A stretch of 64,000 nucleotides of DNA from Synechococcus sp. CC9311 (GTDB lineage Bacteria; Cyanobacteriota; Cyanobacteriia; PCC-6307; Cyanobiaceae), in contig NC_008319.1 of assembly GCF_000014585.1 (NCBI RefSeq), positions 1 to 64,000 on the forward strand, in the 5' to 3' direction. A program made the position numbers and the translations under genes. The notes under the pieces were generated by a model. The model saw only the letters and a list, made by a program, of their open reading frames with translations, did no database searches and had not been told where the DNA came from. Shown here piece after piece: positions 1 to 10,473 of this stretch. Positions within the stretch are counted from its first letter, which is position 1. Each line of letters begins with the position of its first letter.

Positions 1-14
1 ACATCGTTTCCCCT

Positions 15-49
15 GTTTCCACAAGACCTACTACGGCTGTTTTCGTAGT
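15..49. promoter_or_regulatory. DnaA-box-like 9-mer and small hairpin upstream of dnaN
   Basis: GTTTCCACA at 15-23 differs by one base from the TTTTCCACA form of a DnaA box. ACTACG at 30-35 pairs with CGTAGT at 44-49, giving a 6-bp stem with an 8-nt loop. One near-match is expected by chance and no cluster is visible in the 173 bp available, so this is only a weak hint of replication-related sequence. Confidence 0.2.
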
Positions 50-173
50 TCTTTTAAGAGAATAAAAACAGCCCTAAAGCCGGGGAACACGAAAAAAACG
101 TGAAACCATTGCGCTTCTCCCTTGCCTGTGAAATTGTGAGGAGAGATTTGTTCACGCCGTTGACTCGGACCTC

Positions 174-1331
174 ATGAAATTGGTCTGTTCCCAGGCAGAA
201 CTCAACGCAGCTCTGCAGTTGGTCAGTCGGGCTGTCGCCTCACGTCCAACCCATCCGGTGTTGGCCAATGTGTTGCTTACCGCTGATGCAGGCACTGATC
301 GTCTCAGCCTCACAGGATTTGATCTGAATTTGGGCATTCAGACGTCACTAGCTGCTTCTGTCGACACCAGTGGTGCGGTGACTCTGCCCGCTCGCTTGCT
401 TGGTGAAATCGTCTCCAAGTTGTCCAGTGATTCGCCGGTGTCGTTGTCCAGTGATGCGGGCGCTGACCAGGTCGAGCTCACCAGCTCCAGCGGTAGCTAT
501 CAGATGCGTGGAATGCCTGCTGACGATTTCCCCGAGCTCCCGCTCGTGGAGAACGGCACAGCTCTACGGGTGGATCCCGCATCACTGCTGAAAGCCTTGC
601 GTGCAACCTTGTTCGCAAGCAGTGGTGATGAAGCCAAACAGCTCCTCACAGGCGTGCATCTGCGCTTCAATCAGAAACGTTTGGAGGCCGCATCCACCGA
701 CGGGCATCGGCTTGCCATGTTGACGGTTGAGGATGCCTTGCAGGCCGAGATCAGTGCTGAAGAGTCTGAGCCTGATGAATTGGCCGTCACGCTGCCAGCA
801 CGCTCCCTGCGTGAGGTGGAGCGATTAATGGCGAGCTGGAAAGGAGGCGATCCGGTCAGCCTGTTTTGTGAGCGAGGTCAGGTTGTCGTGCTCGCGGCCG
901 ATCAGATGGTGACCAGCCGCACCCTGGAAGGCACCTATCCCAATTACCGCCAGCTGATTCCTGATGGTTTTAGCCGCACGATTGATCTCGATCGACGGGC
1001 TTTTATTTCTGCTTTGGAACGGATCGCTGTCTTGGCTGACCAACACAACAATGTGGTCCGGATCGCGACTGAGCCAGCCACGGGGTTGGTTCAGATCAGT
1101 GCTGATGCCCAAGATGTGGGTAGTGGTTCTGAGTCTTTACCTGCCGAGATCAACGGCGATGCTGTACAAATTGCCTTCAATGCGCGGTACGTGCTGGATG
1201 GCCTCAAGGCCATGGATTGTGATCGCGTCAGGTTGTCATGCAATGCCCCAACGACGCCGGCGATCTTGACCCCTGCCAATGATGATCCTGGCCTCACCTA
1301 CCTGGTAATGCCTGTTCAGATCCGTACCTGA
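174..1331 (+). CDS. dnaN: DNA polymerase III beta subunit (sliding clamp)
   Basis: Ring-shaped processivity clamp that tethers DNA polymerase III to DNA. The 385-residue product has the normal family length and begins MKLVCSQAELNAAL, the usual DnaN N-terminus, which supports the ATG. The C-terminus ends in the conserved YLVMPVQIR stretch. In marine picocyanobacterial genomes dnaN is commonly the first gene of the deposited sequence and precedes a PRC-barrel gene, purL and purF, as here. Only 173 bp of upstream sequence are visible, so promoter and origin context cannot be judged. Confidence 0.98.
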   Translation: MKLVCSQAELNAALQLVSRAVASRPTHPVLANVLLTADAGTDRLSLTGFDLNLGIQTSLAASVDTSGAVTLPARLLGEIVSKLSSDSPVSLSSDAGADQVELTSSSGSYQMRGMPADDFPELPLVENGTALRVDPASLLKALRATLFASSGDEAKQLLTGVHLRFNQKRLEAASTDGHRLAMLTVEDALQAEISAEESEPDELAVTLPARSLREVERLMASWKGGDPVSLFCERGQVVVLAADQMVTSRTLEGTYPNYRQLIPDGFSRTIDLDRRAFISALERIAVLADQHNNVVRIATEPATGLVQISADAQDVGSGSESLPAEINGDAVQIAFNARYVLDGLKAMDCDRVRLSCNAPTTPAILTPANDDPGLTYLVMPVQIRT

Positions 1332-1347
1332 AACCGTTAACGACGCC

Positions 1348-2148
1348 TTGACTGTTCCGGACCAGCTCCTTTTGAGCGATCTGTTGCACCACCGGGTGCG
1401 CTGTGATCTAGGCCTTGATCATGGACCAGGGGTCATGGCTTGGATGCACCCGCCTGTGCATCGTCTGCTCGGCTGGGTGAGTCGTCCGTCTGCATTGCGT
1501 ACAAGCCGGGATGTTTGGCGTCTTGATCAATGTCGTGGATTCGACGATCAGCAGGTCTTTGTCAAGGGGGCTCCCGCAGAAGCTGATCAGATCACCTTGG
1601 ATCGGTTGCCAACCCTGCTGGATGCCGATCTTCTAAATGCCGATGGAGAGAGGGTCGGCATCATCGCTGATTTGGCTTTCCTGCCAGCGAGCGGGCAGAT
1701 CAGTCATTACCTCGTGGCACGCAGTGACCCTCGCCTGCCTGGAACCAGTCGTTGGCGCTTGTTGCCAGATCGAATCGTTGACCAACAGCCAGGCTTGGTG
1801 TCTTCGGCCATCCATGAACTCGATGATTTGCCTCTGGCTCGGGCCAGTGTTCGTCAGGATTTTCTTCAGCGCTCCAGGCACTGGCGGGAACAGCTGCAGC
1901 AGTTTGGAGATCGCGCTGGCGAGCGCCTGGAGGGTTGGTTAGAGGAACCGCCTTGGGACGAGCCCCCCGCGGTTTCTGACGTTGCCTCTTCCTATTCGTC
2001 AACAGCAGCGCCCACGGTGGACCCACTCGATGACTGGGATGATGGTGATTGGACCGATGCCCCTCGGGTTGAGCGTGGCCGTTCAGTACGAAATGATCCG
2101 ACGGATCGAAATGATTGGCCTGATCACGAGGAAGATCCTTGGGTCTGA
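1348..2148 (+). CDS. PRC-barrel domain protein
   Basis: Conserved picocyanobacterial protein of 266 residues between dnaN and purL. Residues about 90-145 resemble a PRC-barrel: a LDADLLNADGERVGII strand pair followed by a SHYLVARSDPR strand. The tail after about residue 200 is low-complexity and acidic, with many Asp, Trp and Arg, and is probably disordered. The start is a TTG only 16 bp after the dnaN stop, which suggests co-transcription. PRC-barrels occur in RNA-processing and photosynthetic proteins, but no specific function can be assigned. Confidence 0.8.
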   Translation: MTVPDQLLLSDLLHHRVRCDLGLDHGPGVMAWMHPPVHRLLGWVSRPSALRTSRDVWRLDQCRGFDDQQVFVKGAPAEADQITLDRLPTLLDADLLNADGERVGIIADLAFLPASGQISHYLVARSDPRLPGTSRWRLLPDRIVDQQPGLVSSAIHELDDLPLARASVRQDFLQRSRHWREQLQQFGDRAGERLEGWLEEPPWDEPPAVSDVASSYSSTAAPTVDPLDDWDDGDWTDAPRVERGRSVRNDPTDRNDWPDHEEDPWV

Positions 2149-2184
2149 TCGTCGGCAAGACTGGGTACAGATGACTCATCGGTT

Positions 2185-4518
2185 GTGACCCAGTCCTCCC
2201 ATGCGGTTGCGGCATTTGATCTTGGGGCGGCTTTGCGCCAAGAGGGGCTCACCGAAACGGATTACAGCGAAATTCAGCGTCGGCTTGGACGGGATCCCAA
2301 CCGCGCTGAGTTGGGCATGTTTGGTGTGATGTGGTCAGAGCATTGCTGTTATCGCAATTCCAGACCCCTCTTGAGTGGTTTTCCAACGGAAGGCCCACGC
2401 ATTCTTGTCGGCCCTGGAGAGAACGCCGGTGTGGTGGATCTGGGAGAAGGTCACCATTTGGCGTTCAAAGTTGAAAGCCACAACCACCCTTCAGCTGTTG
2501 AGCCTTTTCAGGGTGCTGCTACGGGGGTTGGTGGCATCCTTCGTGACATTTTCACGATGGGCGCCAGGCCGATTGCATTGCTGAATGCCTTGCGTTTTGG
2601 ACCGCTGGACGAACCAGCGACCCGTGGATTGGTGGAAGGGGTTGTGGCTGGCATTGCCCACTACGGCAATTGCGTTGGCGTGCCCACCGTGGGTGGAGAG
2701 GTTGCATTCGATCCGTCGTATCGAGGCAACCCCTTGGTGAACGCCATGGCCCTGGGCCTGATGGAAACGGATGAAATCGTCCGCTCGGGAGCCGCAGGGG
2801 TTGGTAATCCGGTGGTGTACGTGGGGAGCACCACGGGCAGAGACGGCATGGGAGGTGCCAGTTTTGCGAGCGCTGAGCTCAGTGCGGATTCACTGGATGA
2901 TCGCCCTGCTGTGCAGGTCGGAGATCCCTTTCTCGAGAAGGGCTTGATTGAGGCTTGTCTGGAAGCCTTTCAAAGCGGTGATGTTGTCGCCGCTCAGGAT
3001 ATGGGTGCTGCAGGTCTTACCTGTAGTTGTTCGGAGATGGCTGCTAAGGGAGATGTCGGTGTCGAGTTGGACCTCGATCGGGTGCCAGCAAGAGAAAAAG
3101 GGATGACCGCCTACGAATTCCTACTTTCGGAATCGCAAGAGCGCATGTTGTTTGTGGTGCGTGCTGGTCGGGAGGAGCAGCTGATGCAGCGTTTCCGGCG
3201 TTGGGGGCTTCAGGCAGCGGTTGTGGGTCGCGTCCTGGAAGAGAAGGTGGTGAGGGTGCTGCAACACGGTGCTGTGGCGGCAGAAGTTCCGGCCAGGGCT
3301 TTGGCAGAAGACACACCGATCAACAAGCACGAGCTGCTTTCCGAGCCCCCAGATGACATCCAGACGCACTGGACCTGGCGTGAATCTGATCTTCCTAGTC
3401 CTGCCATCGATCGCGATTGGAATGCAGATCTGCTGCGTTTGCTTGATGACCCCACGATTGCCAGCAAGCGCTGGATTTATCGCCAATACGACCAACAGGT
3501 GTTGGCCAATACGGTGATTCGAGCCGGTGGTGCTGATGCTGCTGTTGTTCGTCTCCGTCCTCAACAGGGTGATGCATCGCTGCAAATGTCTCAGCGTGGC
3601 GTTGCGGCCACGCTGGATTGTCCAAATCGCTGGGTGGCGCTTGACCCAGAGCGGGGAGCGATCGCAGCGGTGGCTGAGGCTGCCCGCAATCTCAGCTGTG
3701 TTGGAGCCCAGCCGATCGCTGTGACCGACAACCTCAATTTCCCATCCCCGGAAACATCAAAGGGGTATTGGCAGTTGGCGATGGCATGCCGTGGCCTATC
3801 CCATGCCTGTCGCTCCATGGGCACCCCTGTTACCGGTGGCAACGTCTCTCTCTACAACGAAACGAGGGCAGATGATGGCAGTCTTCAGCCCATTCACCCC
3901 ACGCCTGTTGTGGGCATGGTGGGACTGGTGGAAGATCTCGACCGCTCCGGAGGTTTGGCTTGGCGTCAACCTGGCGATTTTGTGGTGCTACTTGGTGTCT
4001 CCACCGATGAGGAGGGGAATGAAAGTGTTGGCTTGGCGGGCAGTAGCTACCAAGGAGCTGTTCATGGGTTGCTCACTGGCCGTCCACCGAGCGTGGATCT
4101 GGAATTAGAGGGTCAAGTTCAAGCTTTGGTTCGGCAGGCGTTTGCCCAGGGTGTGTTGGCCTCAGCTCATGACAGCAGTGATGGTGGTTTAGCTGTAGCG
4201 CTCGCGGAAAGTACCCTGGCCTCTGGCCTCGGAGTTGATCTCAACCTGCCCCATAGGTCTGCTCGGCTGGATCGTGTTTTGTTTGCTGAAGGTGGTGCGC
4301 GCATTGTCGTTTCGGTTCGCGCAGAGCAGCGCAGTGCTTGGCATTCTTTGGTGGCCTCGCAAGAGCATCGAAGTGTTCCAGTAACAGAGATTGGAACCGT
4401 TGCCGACCATGGTTGTTTTCGGTTGGCGGTGGAGAAACATCCAGTAATTGATCTGGCCGTTGAGACCCTGCGAGAGCAATACGAACAAGCAGTTCCCCGT
4501 CGCCTCGGAGCGGTTTGA
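2185..4518 (+). CDS. purL: Phosphoribosylformylglycinamidine synthase II
   Basis: Catalyses the fourth step of purine synthesis, the ATP-dependent amidation of FGAR to FGAM, working with PurS and PurQ. The 777-residue protein is the short, multi-subunit form. Visible family motifs include [15 protein letters not shown] near residue 50, the ATP-binding segment [21 protein letters not shown] around residue 95, and AQDMGAAGL. Starts at GTG. It is followed by purF with overlapping stop and start, so the two purine genes are translationally coupled. Confidence 0.97.
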   Translation: MTQSSHAVAAFDLGAALRQEGLTETDYSEIQRRLGRDPNRAELGMFGVMWSEHCCYRNSRPLLSGFPTEGPRILVGPGENAGVVDLGEGHHLAFKVESHNHPSAVEPFQGAATGVGGILRDIFTMGARPIALLNALRFGPLDEPATRGLVEGVVAGIAHYGNCVGVPTVGGEVAFDPSYRGNPLVNAMALGLMETDEIVRSGAAGVGNPVVYVGSTTGRDGMGGASFASAELSADSLDDRPAVQVGDPFLEKGLIEACLEAFQSGDVVAAQDMGAAGLTCSCSEMAAKGDVGVELDLDRVPAREKGMTAYEFLLSESQERMLFVVRAGREEQLMQRFRRWGLQAAVVGRVLEEKVVRVLQHGAVAAEVPARALAEDTPINKHELLSEPPDDIQTHWTWRESDLPSPAIDRDWNADLLRLLDDPTIASKRWIYRQYDQQVLANTVIRAGGADAAVVRLRPQQGDASLQMSQRGVAATLDCPNRWVALDPERGAIAAVAEAARNLSCVGAQPIAVTDNLNFPSPETSKGYWQLAMACRGLSHACRSMGTPVTGGNVSLYNETRADDGSLQPIHPTPVVGMVGLVEDLDRSGGLAWRQPGDFVVLLGVSTDEEGNESVGLAGSSYQGAVHGLLTGRPPSVDLELEGQVQALVRQAFAQGVLASAHDSSDGGLAVALAESTLASGLGVDLNLPHRSARLDRVLFAEGGARIVVSVRAEQRSAWHSLVASQEHRSVPVTEIGTVADHGCFRLAVEKHPVIDLAVETLREQYEQAVPRRLGAV

Positions 4519-6023
4519 TGCAGAATCTTGAGACCCATCCGAAGTCGAGGCGGCCGGTGCATCAGCTCGAGATAGAGCGTCCCGATCGCATGGAAGAAGC
4601 CTGCGGTGTTTTCGCTGTTCAGGCCCTGGAACAGCCGGTAGCGAACCTGGTGTACTTCGGTCTTTATGCCCTGCAGCATCGGGGTCAGGAATCCGCTGGC
4701 ATTGCTGTTTTCAACGAAGGAAAGGTCAGGCTCCACAAGGACATGGGCTTGGTGAGCCAGGTGTTTGATCAGGATGTGCTCGAGCGCATGCCCGGTGGTT
4801 TAGCCGTGGGCCATAACCGTTATTCCACCACCGGGAGTAGCAAGGTTTGCAACGCCCAGCCCGTGGTCCTGATGACCCGTCTCGGACCCTTTGCGCTGGC
4901 GCATAACGGCAATCTTGTGAATGCAGCAGAGCTGCGAGCTCAGGTGGATGACGGTGAGGTGGAGTTCACGTCCACGACCGATTCGGAGTTGATCGCATAT
5001 GCGGTTCAGCAGGCTGTGGATGGGGGCTTGGATTGGACTGAGGGGATCAAAGTGGCCGCATCCCAGTGCCAGGGGGCTTTCAGTTTGGTGATTGGAACCT
5101 CAGATGCCCTGTACGGCTTGCGTGATGGTTATGGGATTCGCCCGCTGGTGTACGGCTACCTCGGGGAGCAAGATCTTGGGCACTGGGTTCTTAGTAGTGA
5201 AACCTGTGGGCTCGACATCATTGGTTCTCCGTTCGTTGCTGATGTTGAACCTGGCGAATTAGTGGTGTTTCGTTGCGGTGATCCCACACCAGAACGTCAT
5301 CGCTGGATTGAACCCACCACACGCATGTGCGTGTTTGAAATGATCTATTTCGCTCGCCCTGATAGTCGTTTCTTTGGTGAATCGCTGTACAGCTATCGAC
5401 AGCGCATCGGCCAGATCCTGGCCCGTGAATCCGCTGTTGATGCGGACCTTGTGATTGGTGTTCCTGATTCCGGAATTCCAGCTGCGATCGGTTATTCCCA
5501 GAGCAGTGGCGTTCCCTATGCCGATGGACTGATCAAAAATCGCTACGTCGGCCGAACCTTCATCCAGCCAACCCAGGCCATGCGTGAGGCTGGGATTCGC
5601 GTGAAGCTCAATCCACTTCCAGATGTTTTAAGTGGCAAAAGGGTTCTGGTGATTGATGACTCGATCGTTCGTGGAACCACCAGTAAAAAATTGGTTCAGG
5701 CTCTCCGTGATGCAGGTGCCATTGAGGTGCACATGCGCATCAGTTCACCACCCGTAACGCATCCCTGCTTCTACGGCATCGATACCGATACACAGGATCA
5801 ATTGATCGCTGCTCGACTCACGTTGCAAGAGATTGAGGAGCATCTCAAGGTGGATTCGCTGGCTTATCTCAGCAAGGAAGGGATGGTGGAAGCTGCGCAT
5901 GCTCAGTCTGAACATTTCTGTACAGCTTGCTTCGATGGGAACTATCCGGTTCCGATGGACGCCTCGATCAAGGCGAGCAAATTGATGCTTGAACCATCAG
6001 GGGTGGCGGCAACGAATCTCTGA
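4518..6023 (+). CDS. purF: Amidophosphoribosyltransferase
   Basis: First committed step of purine synthesis: transfers glutamine amide nitrogen to PRPP. The N-terminal Ntn glutaminase begins after a short propeptide at CGVFAVQALE, whose Cys is the catalytic nucleophile after processing. The phosphoribosyltransferase domain has the PRPP loop VLVIDDSIVRGTT. The start chosen is the ATG overlapping the purL stop (TGATG); an in-frame TTG lies one codon upstream. The stop codon directly abuts that of the opposite-strand topoisomerase gene. Confidence 0.97.
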   Translation: MQNLETHPKSRRPVHQLEIERPDRMEEACGVFAVQALEQPVANLVYFGLYALQHRGQESAGIAVFNEGKVRLHKDMGLVSQVFDQDVLERMPGGLAVGHNRYSTTGSSKVCNAQPVVLMTRLGPFALAHNGNLVNAAELRAQVDDGEVEFTSTTDSELIAYAVQQAVDGGLDWTEGIKVAASQCQGAFSLVIGTSDALYGLRDGYGIRPLVYGYLGEQDLGHWVLSSETCGLDIIGSPFVADVEPGELVVFRCGDPTPERHRWIEPTTRMCVFEMIYFARPDSRFFGESLYSYRQRIGQILARESAVDADLVIGVPDSGIPAAIGYSQSSGVPYADGLIKNRYVGRTFIQPTQAMREAGIRVKLNPLPDVLSGKRVLVIDDSIVRGTTSKKLVQALRDAGAIEVHMRISSPPVTHPCFYGIDTDTQDQLIAARLTLQEIEEHLKVDSLAYLSKEGMVEAAHAQSEHFCTACFDGNYPVPMDASIKASKLMLEPSGVAATNL

Positions 6024-8486
6024 TCAGCTGATCAAGGGCACCAATCGCAGGATTGATTCGTTGTCTTTGAGCGTGAGCTGATCTTGCTCGTTCACTTTCA
6101 GTCGTCCGTGACGACCGCTTGATGTCACTACACCGATCAGGGAATCGGCGAGACAAGCTGCTGCAATCCTCTCGCTCCCACTGGTGGATTCGGAATCGAA
6201 CTCCCAGCCGATTTCCCCGAGATCACCTCGTTTGCAGGACCGGATGCAGGTAAGTTCCAACCATTGCAGACGGCCTGTTTGGCTTGCCAACAGGATGGTT
6301 GTAGGGCGTTCAGCGTGGCCGGCGATTGCGGTGACCAATTGTTCACCAGGGAGCAAACGCATGGTGATTGGTCCTTGGGCCAACTTGCCCATCACAGGGA
6401 GATTGGTTTCCTCTGCTTGTAAACGCAAAACTCTGCCGATATCGCTGATGACGGCCACATCAGCTCCGTCTTGACAGATCAAGGCTGCTTTCAGGCTCAC
6501 ACCTTCTTTTAGTTTTAAAACGGTGGCGGCTCGTCCTGACAATTCTTGGATGTCTTTGAGCGGAAGCCGTTTGAAGCGTCCATCGCTGGTCAACAGTCCA
6601 AGGGATTTCGTCTCATTGGCGACAAGATCCTCCGGATTGGGCAAAGGCAGAAGGGACACCACCTCATCGCCTTCTAGGGCTGTGGGTAGGAATCGCTCCA
6701 GGGTTCCTTGTTGCTGTCCTGCAAACTCCCAGCGCACAAGCGCTACACGACCGCTCACTGTTACAGCCAAAAGACGCGGTGGCGGCTGGATGGGCAGGCT
6801 GATCAGGGCTGGAGAAGGTTCATCTCCCATGGGTATTGGATCATTGAGATGCAGGCGTCCAAGCAGCTGAGGACTGACGATTTTCACCTGTCCATCGTCT
6901 TGAATGAGCAGTCTTGAATCGCTAGGTAGGGCATCCAGGGCCTGGCGCCTTTGTAGTTCGGCATTGGGCCTTTGACTGGCGGCCCGCTCGGCAAGTAGGT
7001 GGTCACCACCTTCTACCAGCCGCGTGCGTCTTGGCGTTGCAAAGCGTTTTTTGAGTTGGCGCAGTTCCTGGATCAGGGCATCAAGCAATTGGTCCCGGTT
7101 TTCAAGAAGCAGGGTGAGTCGCTGTCTTTCCTTCCGAAGATCGTCAGCTTCCTTACGCAGGCTTTCCTGTTCCAAACCTGTGAGCCTGCGCAGTGGCATG
7201 GCCAGCACAGCATCAGCCTGCCGTTCGCTTAAATCGAAATGCACCATCAAGCTGGCCCTTGCCTTGGCCGCATCTCTTGCTTCCTGGATCATGGCAATCA
7301 CTTGTTGCAGTGATGCCAGGGCGGTGGTTAGCCCCTCCACCACTTCAAGCCGATCTTCCGTCTTGCGCAGCGCATGGTTGGTACGCCTGATGATCGTGAG
7401 CTCTCTGTAATCCAGGAAGGTTTGGAGGAGTTGCCGCAGCGTGAGTTGCTGGGGTCTGCCATCCACCAGGGCCAGCAGGATTGCGCCGAAGTTGCTTTGG
7501 AGTGAAGTGCGCCGTTGCAAGTCAGTCAGCACTGTTTCTGGATCGGCATCACGGCGGAGTTCCACCACCACGCGCATCCCTTCGCGGTCGCTTTCATCAC
7601 GGATATCGGCAATGCCACCAATTTTTCCGTCGTTGACATGTTCAGCCAGTTTTTCGATCCAGCCGGCCTTACTGAGTTGGTAAGGGAGCTCGGTCACGAT
7701 TACAGCGTTCCGCCGATGCTTTCCTTTGCCGGGATGCACTTCCTCGATATGGGCAACGCCACGCATGGGAATGCTGCCTCGGCCTCTTAAATACGTTTCG
7801 CGGACGCCGCTCCCAAGAAGAACTTCTCCACCCGTAGGGAAATCGGGCCCAGGGATCAGTTTTAGGACTTCGTTTTCACTTAGATCGGGGTTTTGAACAA
7901 GAGCAATCAGACCATCCACCACCTCGCCGAGGTTGTGGGGAGGGATGCTGGTGGCCATGCCAACAGCGATGCCCGAGCAGCCATTCAGAAGTAAAAACGG
8001 AAGCTGGGCCGGAAGAACGGTGGGCTCCTGTTGGGATCCATCGAAGTTGGAGGCAAAATCAACGGTGTCATCGCCGATTTCATCGAGTAATCCCTCGTGG
8101 GAGATCCGCGCTAGCCGTGTTTCGGTGTACCGCATGGCGGCTGGTGGATCGTCATCCACCGAGCCAAAGTTGCCGTGACCATCCAGTAACGGGTGACGGC
8201 TGGAAAAGGTTTGGACCAACCGCACTAGGGCGTCATAAACCGCTTGATCACCATGCGGGTGGTACTTACCAAGCACGTCCCCGACTACACGGGCACATTT
8301 TCGATAAGGACGATCTGGGGTGAGCCCCAGTTCGTGCATCGCAAATAAAATTCTGCGTTGGACGGGTTTCAGTCCATCACGCACATCTGGGAGCGCTCTG
8401 CCCACGATCACGCTCATTGCGTATTCGAGATATGAGCGCTGCATCTCGTGATGCAGGGCGATCGATTGAACGCGCTCCTCAGCCAT
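6024..8486 (-). CDS. Type IIA topoisomerase subunit A (GyrA/ParC-like, no GyrA box seen)
   Basis: DNA breakage-reunion subunit of gyrase or topoisomerase IV. The product is 820 residues; the catalytic Tyr is Tyr120 in [12 protein letters not shown], and the quinolone-region helix reads [14 protein letters not shown]. Gln81 sits where many GyrA proteins have Ser. The C-terminal beta-pinwheel is present from about residue 520, but I see no QRRGG(K/R)G GyrA box, which is needed for gyrase-type DNA wrapping. Marine Synechococcus usually carry a second subunit A gene, so this may be the ParC-like paralogue; databases often label it gyrA. Its stop abuts the purF stop. Confidence 0.9.
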   Translation of the reverse strand: MAEERVQSIALHHEMQRSYLEYAMSVIVGRALPDVRDGLKPVQRRILFAMHELGLTPDRPYRKCARVVGDVLGKYHPHGDQAVYDALVRLVQTFSSRHPLLDGHGNFGSVDDDPPAAMRYTETRLARISHEGLLDEIGDDTVDFASNFDGSQQEPTVLPAQLPFLLLNGCSGIAVGMATSIPPHNLGEVVDGLIALVQNPDLSENEVLKLIPGPDFPTGGEVLLGSGVRETYLRGRGSIPMRGVAHIEEVHPGKGKHRRNAVIVTELPYQLSKAGWIEKLAEHVNDGKIGGIADIRDESDREGMRVVVELRRDADPETVLTDLQRRTSLQSNFGAILLALVDGRPQQLTLRQLLQTFLDYRELTIIRRTNHALRKTEDRLEVVEGLTTALASLQQVIAMIQEARDAAKARASLMVHFDLSERQADAVLAMPLRRLTGLEQESLRKEADDLRKERQRLTLLLENRDQLLDALIQELRQLKKRFATPRRTRLVEGGDHLLAERAASQRPNAELQRRQALDALPSDSRLLIQDDGQVKIVSPQLLGRLHLNDPIPMGDEPSPALISLPIQPPPRLLAVTVSGRVALVRWEFAGQQQGTLERFLPTALEGDEVVSLLPLPNPEDLVANETKSLGLLTSDGRFKRLPLKDIQELSGRAATVLKLKEGVSLKAALICQDGADVAVISDIGRVLRLQAEETNLPVMGKLAQGPITMRLLPGEQLVTAIAGHAERPTTILLASQTGRLQWLELTCIRSCKRGDLGEIGWEFDSESTSGSERIAAACLADSLIGVVTSSGRHGRLKVNEQDQLTLKDNESILRLVPLIS

Positions 8487-8555
8487 CCTGCAGGGAAATA
8501 AGAGGGCAGACGTAAGTCAGCCTACAGATCATCTCCTGCTTGACCAGGGTTTTGG

Positions 8556-9455
8556 TTAATTAGCGCTTTTTGGATCTGCATTCGCCTCGGCACGTTCGAC
8601 GGCGTTTTGAAGGCTGGGATTGTTGAACAGTTCAGCTGTAGCTCTGCGTAATTTCAGGCCCCATAGTTGTTTTTTTTGATGGCCAGGCAAAACGTAATTC
8701 GGAGATTCGGCAAGGGCTTTTTGAGCGAGCTCCAATGATTCCTGATCTCCAGGATTCACTTTGTTCAACGCCGCAGCTAGGGCCAACATCGGCTCTGGGT
8801 TGGCATTGATCGTTAAAACGGAACGCCAGCGACGAATGGCTTCTTTGGTGTTTCCCATTTCAAATAACACCAGGCTTTGATTGTTTAATGCTTCCCAGAA
8901 ACTGGGCTTAATCGCTGTTGCACGCTCAAAAGCCTTGAGGGCTTGCTTCTTGTTGGATTGCATCACCCTGGCGTTGCCAAGGTCGAAATAGGCCGTCGCG
9001 TTTTTGGGATCAAGTTTGAGACCTCGATCCAAGAGGGGGATGGCGTCGTCCGGACGGTTGTCTCGCAGCGCTAGGGATGCTTCTGCGAACCAAAGTCCTG
9101 CGTTGGTTGGGTTGAGTGATTTCGCACGGGCCAGGGATCCCGCTGCGTCGTCGAGTTGTTCGCTCCGTAGTTGCGCTTCAGCCAACACGGACCAGAGCCT
9201 TTCATCGTTGGGTTGTAGACGCACAGCCAGAGCTGCTAAGCGGGCGGCTTCTTTGGGTTGTCCAAGCCTTAGCAATTGCGCTGCAGTGCGACCGATGCCG
9301 ATTCCAGCCCCTTCTAATTCTTGTGTGCTGGGCGTGAAGACATAGGGGATAAGGGCTTTGGCGGGTTCAGCGCTGCACAGACCGATCGCGCTCATCAGGG
9401 CCGCTGACACCCAAGCTTTTTTGAATGATTGGCTTGACCGCCTGTGGGATCCCAT
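8556..9455 (-). CDS. Exported TPR repeat protein
   Basis: Tetratricopeptide protein of 299 residues, probably a scaffold in the periplasm or thylakoid lumen. A basic N-terminus (SHRRSSQSFKKAW) and a hydrophobic segment ending near AEPAKA look like a signal peptide. About five TPR units follow, for example LWSVLAEAQLRSEQLDDA, AYFDLGNARVMQSNKKQA and ALNNQSLVLFEMGNTKEA. The ATG overlaps the queG stop as TGATG, so it is coupled to queG. A GTG one codon upstream is also possible. Client unknown. Confidence 0.85.
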   Translation of the reverse strand: MGSHRRSSQSFKKAWVSAALMSAIGLCSAEPAKALIPYVFTPSTQELEGAGIGIGRTAAQLLRLGQPKEAARLAALAVRLQPNDERLWSVLAEAQLRSEQLDDAAGSLARAKSLNPTNAGLWFAEASLALRDNRPDDAIPLLDRGLKLDPKNATAYFDLGNARVMQSNKKQALKAFERATAIKPSFWEALNNQSLVLFEMGNTKEAIRRWRSVLTINANPEPMLALAAALNKVNPGDQESLELAQKALAESPNYVLPGHQKKQLWGLKLRRATAELFNNPSLQNAVERAEANADPKSAN

Positions 9456-10429
9456 CACCGAATCTCAGATGTAGACACAGTAGGTGGATCTACTGACTTT
9501 GCTGAGGCGGCATTGCGTCGCCACATCCAAGGTTTGATGCGTCTGAGTGCTGATCCGCGCAACTTCTGATCCCAGGTTGACGGATCCCATTGCTCAACCT
9601 GCGTAGCGCTTAGATCCAAAATCCAGGGACGGGGCTGGACCTCTGGATCTTGACTCGATGGGAGCTCAGTCTGATTGAACGGACAGACGTCCTGGCAAAT
9701 ATCACAGCCTGCGACCCATGGACCCATCCCAGCCTTAATCAAATCTGGAAGCTGCTGATCTCGGTTCTCAATTGTGTGATAGGCGATGCATCGTCGTGAA
9801 TCAACGACAAATGGCTCCCTTATGGCGTCGGTTGGACAGGCGTCCATGCATGCTCTGCACCGGCCGCAGCGAGGTTGGGCAGGCTGATCCGCTACTAAAT
9901 CTTCTGTGCTGAGCAAGTGGCCAATCACCATCCAAGACCCGCGTTGCGGATGAATCACGTTGCTGTGTTTTCCAATCCAGCCCAGCCCAGCCTCTTCTGC
10001 CCAGGCCTTATCCAGTAGGGGTTCGGCATCCACGCAAACCCGCCAGCGTGATGCGGGCCTTTGTGTTTCAAGCCAGCGGCCAACGCGGCGCAGCCTTTGG
10101 TTGACGACGCGGTGGTAGTCACGGCCCCATGCATAGCGAGCGATCGCAAGGCTGTTCGGTTGGCGTGATTCGGAGACGTAGTAATTCAGCCCAACGGCAA
10201 GCAAGCTTCGAGCTCCATCAAGAAGTGTTCTCGCATCGAGCCTTCGCGGAGCAGCCATCCAGCCCATCTCTGCTTGAAAACCAGCGTCAAGCCAGCGCTG
10301 TAAGGATGCCGTTCGCATTTGCAGCCGTGAACTTCCCGGTAGACAGGCGATCCCCACAGGATCGAATCCTTCCTGGCGGGCACGCTCTTTGAGAGCTGCA
10401 GTGAGTTGGGTTTGCCCAGAGGACGACAT
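9455..10429 (-). CDS. queG: Epoxyqueuosine reductase
   Basis: Cobalamin-dependent iron-sulfur enzyme that reduces epoxyqueuosine to queuosine in tRNA. Two 4Fe-4S cluster motifs are visible, CGRCRACMDACP and CDICQDVCPFN, together with the family segment DAEPLLDKAWAEEAGLGWIGKHSN. The ATG giving MSSSGQTQL is preferred; a TTG eight codons upstream also keeps the frame open. It is first in a two-gene unit with the TPR gene. A need for cobalamin fits the presence of cbiD in this window. Confidence 0.93.
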   Translation of the reverse strand: MSSSGQTQLTAALKERARQEGFDPVGIACLPGSSRLQMRTASLQRWLDAGFQAEMGWMAAPRRLDARTLLDGARSLLAVGLNYYVSESRQPNSLAIARYAWGRDYHRVVNQRLRRVGRWLETQRPASRWRVCVDAEPLLDKAWAEEAGLGWIGKHSNVIHPQRGSWMVIGHLLSTEDLVADQPAQPRCGRCRACMDACPTDAIREPFVVDSRRCIAYHTIENRDQQLPDLIKAGMGPWVAGCDICQDVCPFNQTELPSSQDPEVQPRPWILDLSATQVEQWDPSTWDQKLRGSALRRIKPWMWRRNAASAKSVDPPTVSTSEIR

Positions 10430-10473
10430 CACGGAAATGGGCCGTAAAATCAATCAACTTTCAGCATCGTGAC

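Noticed and set aside
10139-10146. GCGATCGC (HIP1-type) octamers, also near 47800 and 61850
   Set aside because: Typical of many cyanobacteria; the few copies here show no local clustering.
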